Assembly: GCF_014851865.1 (NCBI RefSeq)
Contig: NZ_JACVAM010000002.1
Coordinates: 62,001-126,000, forward strand
DNA: 64,000 nucleotides
Source: Pseudomonas sp. PDM16
GTDB lineage: Bacteria > Pseudomonadota > Gammaproteobacteria > Pseudomonadales > Pseudomonadaceae
Direction: 5' to 3'
The notes under the pieces were generated by a model. It saw only the letters and a program-made list of their open reading frames with translations. It had not been told where the DNA came from and made no database searches. A program made the translations under genes and the position numbers. Positions within the stretch are counted from its first letter, which is position 1; every line of letters starts with the position of its first letter. Below are positions 58,157 through 64,000 of the stretch, piece by piece.

Positions 58157-59235
58157 AAGCCTCCCTGCTGAAGAAACTCGACATCCTCAACGACCGCTTC
58201 GAGGAGCTCACCGCGCTGCTCGGCGATGGCGAGGTGATCGGCGACCAGACCCGCTTCCGCGCCTACTCCAAGGAGTACGCCGAGGTCGAGCCGGTGATCG
58301 GCGCCTACCGCGACTTCCGCAAGACCCAGGATGACCTCGAGGGCGCCCAGGCGCTGCTCAAGGACGGCGATCCGGAAATGCGCGAGATGGCGGAGGAGGA
58401 GGTTGCCCAGGCCAAGGCAGCGCTGGTTGAACTGGAAGACCGCCTGCAACGCATGCTGCTGCCCAAGGACCCCAACGACGGGCGCAACGTGTTCCTGGAG
58501 ATCCGCGCTGGTACCGGTGGCGACGAGGCGGCGATCTTCTCCGGCGACCTGTTCCGCATGTACTCGCGCTACGCCGAGCGCCAGGGCTGGCGGGTCGAGA
58601 TACTCTCGGAGAGCATTGGCGAGCACGGTGGTTATAAAGAAGTCATCAGCCGTGTCGAAGGCGACAACGTCTACGCCAAGCTCAAGTTCGAGTCCGGTGC
58701 CCACCGCGTGCAGCGCGTGCCGGAGACCGAATCACAAGGCCGCATCCACACCTCTGCCTGCACCGTCGCCGTATTGCCGGAGCCGGACGAGCAGATGGCC
58801 GTCGAGATCAACCCGGCCGACCTGCGCGTGGATACCTACCGCTCCTCGGGGGCTGGTGGCCAGCACGTGAACAAGACCGACTCGGCTATCCGCATCACTC
58901 ACCTGCCTACCGGCATGGTGGTGGAGTGCCAGGAAGAGCGTTCGCAGCACAAGAACCGCGCCAAGGCCATGGCCTGGCTGGCGGCCAAGCTGCAGGATCA
59001 GCAGGATGCTGCTGCGCACAAGGAAATCTCCGACACGCGCAAGCTGCTGGTGGGCTCCGGCGACCGTTCCGAGCGCATCCGCACCTACAACTTCCCGCAG
59101 GGGCGGGTCACCGATCACCGCATCAACCTGACCCTGTACTCGCTGAACGAGGTGATCGGTGGCGCAGTGGAGCAGGTGATCGAGCCGCTGCTGCAGGAAT
59201 ACCAAGCCGACCAGTTGGCCGCCCTGGGCGATTGA
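58153..59235 (+). CDS. prfA: peptide chain release factor 1
   Basis: 360 residues. The GGQ motif lies in [15 protein letters not shown] (about residues 230-244) and the codon-recognition tripeptide region is in domain 2 near residue 185 (the PxT pattern, RVPETES). RF1 reads UAA and UAG. Its start overlaps hemA and its end is followed by an inverted repeat pair before prmC, which modifies the GGQ glutamine. Confidence 0.96.
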   Translation: MKASLLKKLDILNDRFEELTALLGDGEVIGDQTRFRAYSKEYAEVEPVIGAYRDFRKTQDDLEGAQALLKDGDPEMREMAEEEVAQAKAALVELEDRLQRMLLPKDPNDGRNVFLEIRAGTGGDEAAIFSGDLFRMYSRYAERQGWRVEILSESIGEHGGYKEVISRVEGDNVYAKLKFESGAHRVQRVPETESQGRIHTSACTVAVLPEPDEQMAVEINPADLRVDTYRSSGAGGQHVNKTDSAIRITHLPTGMVVECQEERSQHKNRAKAMAWLAAKLQDQQDAAAHKEISDTRKLLVGSGDRSERIRTYNFPQGRVTDHRINLTLYSLNEVIGGAVEQVIEPLLQEYQADQLAALGD

Positions 59236-59244
59236 TTGATTTCA

Positions 59245-59344
59245 CCCCTCTCCTATCGGGAGAGGGGCCGGGGGTGAGGGGATTTCAGGTTGCTCCGTGT
59301 TGCCTGTGTCACCCTCACCCCAGCCCTCTCCCAAGGGGAGAGGA
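59245..59344. repeat. inverted pair of GGGAGAGG-type extragenic repeats
   Basis: Two elements of about 35 bp face each other. The first reads CCTCTCCTATCGGGAGAGG then GGCCGGGGGTGAGG; the second, on the minus strand, reads CCTCTCCCCTTGGGAGAGG then GCTGGGGTGAGG. Each has an internal hairpin and the pair can fold over the whole 100 bp (REPIN-like). A further single copy lies at 3719-3744. It separates prfA from prmC. Confidence 0.85.
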
Positions 59345-59368
59345 AGCCACAGGCATAGGACCTTGTGC

Positions 59369-60199
59369 ATGGCCACCATCCAATCCCTGCTCGATAGCGT
59401 GACATTGCCGTATTCGCCGACGGCGCGCCTGGATGCCGAGCTGCTGCTGGCCGCCGCGTTGGATAAGCCGCGTAGCTACCTGCGCACCTGGCCCGAGCGC
59501 GAGCCGAGCGCCGAGCAGTTGGCCGCCTTCGCCACCATGCTCGAACGCCGCCGCGCGGGCGAGCCGGTGGCCTATATCCTCGGCCACCAGGGCTTCTGGA
59601 GCCTGGATCTGGAAGTCGCGCCGCATACCCTGATTCCTCGCCCCGATACCGAGCTGCTGGTGGAGACCGCCCTGCAACTGGCCCCAGCCACGCCGCTGCG
59701 AGTGCTCGACCTGGGCACCGGCACCGGCGCCATCGCCCTGGCCTTGGCCAGTGAGCGTGGCGGCTGGAAAGTAACTGGGGTGGATCGCATCGCCGAGGCG
59801 GTCGAACTGGCCGAACGCAATCGCCAGCGCCTCAAGCTGAGCAATGCCGAGTTCCGCCGGAGCAGCTGGTTCGATGCTCTGGCCGGCGAGCGCTTCGACC
59901 TGATCGTCAGTAATCCACCTTATATCGCCGCAGATGACCGCCATCTGGCCGAGGGCGATGTGCGCTTTGAGCCGATGAGTGCGCTGGTGGCCGGTGCCGA
60001 TGGCCTGGACGATATTCGCCAGATCATTCGTGAGGCGCCGCAGCATCTACAGGCCGGTGGCTGGCTGCTGCTGGAGCACGGCTATGATCAGGCCGAGGCC
60101 GTGCGCGCGTTGCTCGGCGCCACCGGCTTCAGCGCCGTGGAGAGCAGTCGCGACCTGGGCGGTCACCAACGTATTTCCTTGGGGCAGTGGGCCGCATGA
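59369..60199 (+). CDS. prmC: release factor glutamine methyltransferase
   Basis: 276 residues from MATIQSLLDSVTLPY. The SAM motif VLDLGTGTGAIALALASE is at about 115-132 and NPPY of the glutamine-binding site near residue 185. PrmC methylates the GGQ glutamine of RF1 and RF2. It follows the repeat pair after prfA, and its stop overlaps moeB by 4 nt. Confidence 0.95.
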   Translation: MATIQSLLDSVTLPYSPTARLDAELLLAAALDKPRSYLRTWPEREPSAEQLAAFATMLERRRAGEPVAYILGHQGFWSLDLEVAPHTLIPRPDTELLVETALQLAPATPLRVLDLGTGTGAIALALASERGGWKVTGVDRIAEAVELAERNRQRLKLSNAEFRRSSWFDALAGERFDLIVSNPPYIAADDRHLAEGDVRFEPMSALVAGADGLDDIRQIIREAPQHLQAGGWLLLEHGYDQAEAVRALLGATGFSAVESSRDLGGHQRISLGQWAA

Positions 60200-60957
60200 C
60201 TGTGGAGCTGAGCGACGACGAACTGCTGCGCTACAGCCGGCAGATTCTTCTGCCGCAGATCGACGTAGCCGGCCAGCTGCGCTTGAAGCAGAGCCGGGTG
60301 CTGATTGTCGGCCTCGGTGGACTCGGCTCGCCGGTCGCGTTGTACCTGGCCGCTGCCGGGGTCGGCGAACTGCACCTGGCGGACTTCGACACGGTCGACC
60401 TGACCAATCTGCAGCGGCAGATCATTCACGACAGCAACCAGGTGGGCGTGGCCAAGGTCGATTCGGCCATGGCTCGCCTGGCCGCGATCAATGAGCAAAT
60501 CAAGCTGGCGCCCCATCGTGCGGCGCTGGATGAGGATTCGTTGGCTGCCACAGTGGCGGCGGTGGACTTGGTGCTGGACTGCAGCGACAACTTCGCCACG
60601 CGCGAAGCGGTCAACGCCGCCTGCGTGGCGGCAGGCAGGCCGTTGGTATCCGGTGCGGCGATTCGCCTGGAAGGCCAGCTTGCGGTATTCGACCCGAGCG
60701 ACGCGGCAAGCCCTTGCTACCACTGCCTGTACGGCCACGGCAGCGAGGCCGAGCTGACCTGCAGCGAGGCCGGCGTGGTCGGCCCGCTGGTGGGGTTGGT
60801 CGGTAGCCTGCAGGCGCTGGAGGCGCTCAAGCTGCTGGCCGGCTTCGGCGAGCCCCTGGTGGGCCGCCTGCTGCTGATCGATGCGCTCGGATCGCGCTTT
60901 CGCGAACTGCGGGTCAAGCGCGACCCAGGGTGCGCGGTGTGTGGGACACGGCCATGA
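60196..60957 (+). CDS. moeB: molybdopterin-synthase adenylyltransferase MoeB (HesA/MoeB/ThiF)
   Basis: 253 residues from [23 protein letters not shown]. The ATP-binding [17 protein letters not shown] motif is at about residues 38-54, with [13 protein letters not shown] near residue 62 and zinc cysteines CYHC and CAVC. It adenylates the C-terminus of MoaD in molybdenum cofactor synthesis; related ThiF would act in thiamine. Its stop overlaps the murI start by 4 nt. Confidence 0.92.
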   Translation: MTVELSDDELLRYSRQILLPQIDVAGQLRLKQSRVLIVGLGGLGSPVALYLAAAGVGELHLADFDTVDLTNLQRQIIHDSNQVGVAKVDSAMARLAAINEQIKLAPHRAALDEDSLAATVAAVDLVLDCSDNFATREAVNAACVAAGRPLVSGAAIRLEGQLAVFDPSDAASPCYHCLYGHGSEAELTCSEAGVVGPLVGLVGSLQALEALKLLAGFGEPLVGRLLLIDALGSRFRELRVKRDPGCAVCGTRP

Positions 60958-61745
60958 GCCAGGCGCCGGTCGGGTTGTTCGATTCTGGCGTCGGTGGCCT
61001 CTCGGTGCTGCGCGAAGTCCGGGCGCGGCTGCCGGACGAGTCGCTGCTGTATGTTGCCGACAGCGGTCATGTGCCCTACGGCGAGAAGAGTCCGGAGTTC
61101 ATCCGCGAACGCAGCCAGAAGATCGCCGAGTTTCTCCTCGGGCAGGGCGCCAAGGCGTTGGTGCTGGCCTGCAACACCGCCACTGCGGCGGCGGTTGCCG
61201 ACCTGCGCGAACGCTATCCCGAGTTGCCCATCGTCGGCATGGAGCCGGCAGTCAAGCCTGCCGCAGCGGCTACCCGCAGCGGCGTGGTCGGTGTACTGGC
61301 CACCACCGGCACCCTGAAGAGCGCCAAGTTCGCTGCTCTGCTTGATCGCTTCGCCAGCGATGTGCGCGTGATCACCCAGCCTTGCCCGGGGCTGGTGGAG
61401 CAGATCGAGGCCGGCGAACTGGATGCGCCGCTCACTCGCGAGCTACTGCATGGTTGGGTCGAACCGCTGTTGGCTGAGGGCTGCGACACGCTGATTCTTG
61501 GCTGTACCCACTACCCGTTCATCGAGCCTGTGCTACGAGAATTGGTGCCCGAGTCGGTCAGTCTGGTGGACACGGGGGCAGCGGTGGCACGGCATCTGCA
61601 GGTATTGCTGGATAAGCGAGGCCTTCGGGCGGTGGGGCCGGCAGCGGCTACTCGCTATTGGAGCAGTGGAGATGTGCAGGAGATGGAGCGTGCGTTGCCG
61701 AAATTATTGTCTGAACTTGCGGAAGTCCGGTCGCTCCCTGTTTGA
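60954..61745 (+). CDS. murI: glutamate racemase
   Basis: 263 residues. The opening [13 protein letters not shown] and the two catalytic cysteines in CNTATAAA (about residue 71) and GCTHYPF (about residue 182) define MurI. It makes D-glutamate for peptidoglycan. It is the last gene of the prmC-moeB-murI run, joined by ATGA overlaps. The following 105 bp hold a TATACT -10-like box (61799-61804) for the next gene. Confidence 0.95.
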   Translation: MSQAPVGLFDSGVGGLSVLREVRARLPDESLLYVADSGHVPYGEKSPEFIRERSQKIAEFLLGQGAKALVLACNTATAAAVADLRERYPELPIVGMEPAVKPAAAATRSGVVGVLATTGTLKSAKFAALLDRFASDVRVITQPCPGLVEQIEAGELDAPLTRELLHGWVEPLLAEGCDTLILGCTHYPFIEPVLRELVPESVSLVDTGAAVARHLQVLLDKRGLRAVGPAAATRYWSSGDVQEMERALPKLLSELAEVRSLPV

Positions 61746-61850
61746 GACGAAGTGACTGTTTCGTTTCGATCGCATCTTTATCTGATACGAAAACTTTCTA
61801 TACTCCAGCGCGATAAGCGCTCATCACCCCCTCGGTAACAGGAAGGTTAC

Positions 61851-62363
61851 ATGAAGAAAATAATTGCTCAGGCGACCGTGATAGCTCTCGGCCTGGCCAG
61901 CCTTTCCGCTCAAGCTGTCGATTTCACCGCGGCCGTTGGCCAGAGCGGGGACTCGACCATGGTCTATCGCCTTGGCGCCCAGTGGGATTGGGACACCAGC
62001 TGGTGGGAGAGTAGCGTAGGGCGCCTGACCGGTTACTGGGATGCCGGTTATACCTACTGGGACGGTGACGACACGTCCAGCAACCACAGCCTGTCGTTCT
62101 CTCCTGTATTCGTCTATGAGTTCGCCGGCGAGAACGTGAAACCCTACATCGAGGCCGGTATCGGCGTGGCGGCTTTCGCCAACACCGAACTGGAGAGCAA
62201 CGAGCTGGGTTCTTCCTTCCAGTTCGAAGACCGCATTGGTGCAGGTCTGCGCTTCGCTGGTCAGGAAGTGGGCATCCGTGCTGTGCACTACTCCAACGCC
62301 GGCATCAAGCAGCCGAACGATGGGGTCGAGGCCTACACCCTGCATTACCGCACCAGCTTCTGA
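61851..62363 (+). CDS. acyloxyacyl hydrolase / lipid A 3-O-deacylase (PagL-like)
   Basis: 170 residues with a signal peptide (MKKIIAQATVIALGLASLSAQA). The late RAVHYSNAGIKQPNDGVEAY carries the PagL catalytic His and Ser (HxS pair) and an acidic residue 12 after. PagL is an outer-membrane beta-barrel that removes a 3-O-acyl chain from lipid A. Length matches the family. It has its own promoter region and a terminator hairpin. Confidence 0.85.
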   Translation: MKKIIAQATVIALGLASLSAQAVDFTAAVGQSGDSTMVYRLGAQWDWDTSWWESSVGRLTGYWDAGYTYWDGDDTSSNHSLSFSPVFVYEFAGENVKPYIEAGIGVAAFANTELESNELGSSFQFEDRIGAGLRFAGQEVGIRAVHYSNAGIKQPNDGVEAYTLHYRTSF

Positions 62364-62381
62364 TTGATCGCTGCGTTACCG

Positions 62382-62409
62382 AAAAAGCCGGGCGAATGCC
62401 CGGCTTTTT
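62382..62409. terminator. bidirectional intrinsic terminator between pagL-like and YkgJ-type genes
   Basis: AAAAAGCCGGGC, loop GAAT, GCCCGGCTTTTT. It serves the plus-strand pagL-like gene and the convergent minus-strand gene. Confidence 0.93.
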
Positions 62410-62421
62410 CATGTCTGCGAG

Positions 62422-62727
62422 TCAGCGATAGATACCATGCATGCCGCTGCGCTCGTCGTGGCACTCGGCCGAGCCCGTGGCGAATTCGCGGCAGATCAGC
62501 GGGCGCACCTCATAGATGGTGCAGCGCATGCTGTCGCGGTCCAGCGCCGCGCACCAGCCATCGTCCAGGCGGCGCATGACTTCGCCGCCCCAGTCATCGG
62601 TATCGATGAAACGCTGGGGTACGCCGGTGTCGGTGATCAGCATCACTTCCAGCTGGCAGCAGCACGCGGCACAGGTGCTGCAGCTGGTCTCGCTGTCTGG
62701 AAGTTGCAGGTGGGGAATGGACGTCAT
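62422..62727 (-). CDS. YkgJ family cysteine cluster protein
   Basis: 101 residues with a cysteine cluster SCSTCAACCCQLEV near residue 15, then WCAAL and a C-terminal CREFATGSAEC. The family probably binds a zinc ion or an iron-sulfur cluster. It is related at fold level to the YcgN-type gene at 22318. Function unknown. Confidence 0.83.
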   Translation of the reverse strand: MTSIPHLQLPDSETSCSTCAACCCQLEVMLITDTGVPQRFIDTDDWGGEVMRRLDDGWCAALDRDSMRCTIYEVRPLICREFATGSAECHDERSGMHGIYR

Positions 62728-62784
62728 GGGCGCGCAGTGTACGGCAGGTGGCGAGCGGAGGCTCGCCTGGCCGACCGGCGAGCC

Positions 62785-63285
62785 TCAGCGTGATCGGACG
62801 TTGCCGACCAGCCGGTGCGCCACCGGTATCACTCCGGCCCAGATGACGGCGAGCAGTATCAGCGTGGGCCAGAGCCCCAGTGGCAGCTCGACGCCGGCCA
62901 GCCGGGCGCCGCCGAGATAGGACAGTGGTGCGCCGAGGGCGCCGAGCAGGCTGCCCAGCCAACAGGGGCGAGCGCTCCAGGCCAGGCTGTGGCGGAGCGT
63001 GCTGGCGAACAGCGCCCAGAGCAGGGCCAGCCAGGCCGGTAGCAGGAGGCCGCCGCCGAAATCGAACACGCCGAGGTGAAGCAGCAGGCTGTCCAGCGCG
63101 CCGCCGAGCAGCGTGACGCTGAGCAGCCCGCGCCATTCGCCAGGTCGAGCCAGCAGGCACAGGTGGACGGCGAGGCAGGCCAGCGCGATTGCCAGCAACC
63201 AGGGGCGCTGAGCACCGAATACGCACGCCAGCCAGCCGAGCTGGAACAGCGCGGCGTTGGCCAGGTTGCTGCGCAGTGGGCTCAT
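62785..63285 (-). CDS. DUF2878 membrane protein
   Basis: 166 residues from MSPLRSNLANAALFQLGW, with about five membrane helices. DUF2878 genes stand directly after cyclopropane-fatty-acid-synthase-like genes in many pseudomonads. Its start overlaps the upstream gene stop by 3 nt. Function unknown; a membrane-lipid role is suggested by context only. Confidence 0.8.
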   Translation of the reverse strand: MSPLRSNLANAALFQLGWLACVFGAQRPWLLAIALACLAVHLCLLARPGEWRGLLSVTLLGGALDSLLLHLGVFDFGGGLLLPAWLALLWALFASTLRHSLAWSARPCWLGSLLGALGAPLSYLGGARLAGVELPLGLWPTLILLAVIWAGVIPVAHRLVGNVRSR

Positions 63286-64000
63286 CAGGCGCGGAGGTTG
63301 CCCAGCAGTGGGGTGGGGCGTGCGCCTTCCTTGGCCAGCAGCAGTTGGGCGGTGCCGATGCTGCGTTCGAGGAAGCCGCCCTCGCAGTAGCACAGGTAGA
63401 ACTCCCACAGCCGGTAGAAGTACTGGTCGTAACCCAGCTGCTCCAGCTGGTGGCGAGCGCGCCGCAGGTTGTCGTGCCACAGGCGCAGGGTGCGCGCGTA
63501 GTGCAGGCCGAAGTCCTCCATGTGGTGCAGGTTCATGTCCGTCTCGCTGGTCACCACCTGCAGCAGCTTGTGCACCGAGGGCAGGGCACCGCCGGGGAAG
63601 ATGTAGCGCTGGATGAAGTCCACCGACTTGCACGCCTGCTCGTAGCGCTGGTCGCGGATGGTGATGCTCTGCAGCAGCATCAGCCCGTCGGGCTTGAGCA
63701 GGCGGCTGCACTGGCGGAAGTAATCGGGCAGGTAGCGATGGCCGACGGCCTCGACCATCTCGATGGACACCAGCTTGTCGTACTCACCGTCGAGATCGCG
63801 GTAATCCTTGAGCAGCAGGGTGATGCGCTCTTGCAGGCCTTGCTCCTCAATGCGCCGGCGGGTGTAGTCATGCTGCTCGCGCGACAGGGTAGTGGTGGTC
63901 ACCCGGCAGCCGTAGTGGGTGGCTGCATAGATGGCCATGCTGCCCCAGCCGGTGCCGATCTCCAGCAGATGGTCCTCGGGGCGCAGTGCGAGCTTCTGGC
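63285..64000 (-). CDS. cyclopropane-fatty-acyl-phospholipid synthase-like methyltransferase (cut by window edge)
   Basis: The 3' part, 238 codons and 2 bases, of a gene whose start is right of the window. SAM motif I is LLEIGTGWGSMAIYAA, and the family blocks TTTLSREQHDYTRRRIEEQGL, VSIEMVEAVGHRYLPDYF and FIQRYIFPGGALPS follow, as in the C-terminal domain of CFA synthases. It probably modifies unsaturated membrane lipids. In relatives it sits in a cluster with a flavin amine oxidase and DUF1365, expected upstream. Confidence 0.86.
   Translation of the reverse strand, partial: QKLALRPEDHLLEIGTGWGSMAIYAATHYGCRVTTTTLSREQHDYTRRRIEEQGLQERITLLLKDYRDLDGEYDKLVSIEMVEAVGHRYLPDYFRQCSRLLKPDGLMLLQSITIRDQRYEQACKSVDFIQRYIFPGGALPSVHKLLQVVTSETDMNLHHMEDFGLHYARTLRLWHDNLRRARHQLEQLGYDQYFYRLWEFYLCYCEGGFLERSIGTAQLLLAKEGARPTPLLGNLRA

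Overview
The window is chromosomal DNA of a Pseudomonas-type gammaproteobacterium. The evidence is an intact algU-mucA-mucB-mucD locus, gacS next to a PirR/PirS-like iron-responsive two-component system, the cysM-rlmD-relA-mazG block, the lolB-ispE-tRNA-Gln-prs-rplY-pth-ychF block and hemA-prfA-prmC-moeB-murI. Details such as the absence of mucC and the presence of two guanidine-type riboswitches make it a non-aeruginosa Pseudomonas; I cannot name the species from sequence alone. No phage, plasmid, CRISPR or insertion-sequence transposase was seen.

Layout. (1) 1-6680: a minus-strand guanidine-assimilation module. It holds two paralogous periplasmic binding protein genes, each behind its own guanidine-I (ykkC) riboswitch and a sigma-54-type promoter, followed by an ABC permease, an ATPase, two DUF1989 carboxyguanidine-deiminase-type subunits and the start of a biotin-dependent guanidine/urea carboxylase that runs off the left edge. 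A 145-bp MITE-like palindromic element lies between the two binding-protein units. (2) 6681-11853: an orphan periplasmic binding protein, an HDOD protein, ygfZ, sdhE-ygfX and nadB. (3) 11854-15940: the envelope-stress sigma factor AlgU with its anti-sigma system. (4) 16047-22189: lepA-lepB-DUF4845-rnc-era-recO-pdxJ, tightly packed. (5) 22318-26473: small uncharacterised genes, including a putative HExxH peptidase and a META-domain lipoprotein, then ldhA. (6) 26569-37613: gacS, then a PirR/PirS-like pair, a catecholate-type TonB-dependent receptor, a SAM methyltransferase and a DUF3649/PepSY/DUF3325 inner-membrane operon, which together read as an iron-siderophore locus. (7) 37752-49718: cysM, rlmD, relA, mazG, DUF2058, a Rof-like gene, DUF3108, purN-purM, DUF2066, a PerM-type transporter and a CopD-like protein. 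(8) 49791-56694, minus strand: ychF, pth, rplY, prs, two tRNA-Gln, ispE, lolB and a TPR lipoprotein. (9) 56888-64000: hemA-prfA-(inverted repeat pair)-prmC-moeB-murI, pagL-like, then minus-strand YkgJ-type, DUF2878 and a cyclopropane-fatty-acid-synthase-like gene cut by the right edge.

The most interesting region is the left end. Both transport units appear to combine a sigma-54/NtrC-type nitrogen promoter with a guanidine aptamer, so expression would need nitrogen limitation and guanidine together. The Shine-Dalgarno of each binding-protein gene is complementary to a segment inside its own aptamer, which suggests a translational switch. The second point of interest is the four-gene accessory set between the TonB receptor and cysM.
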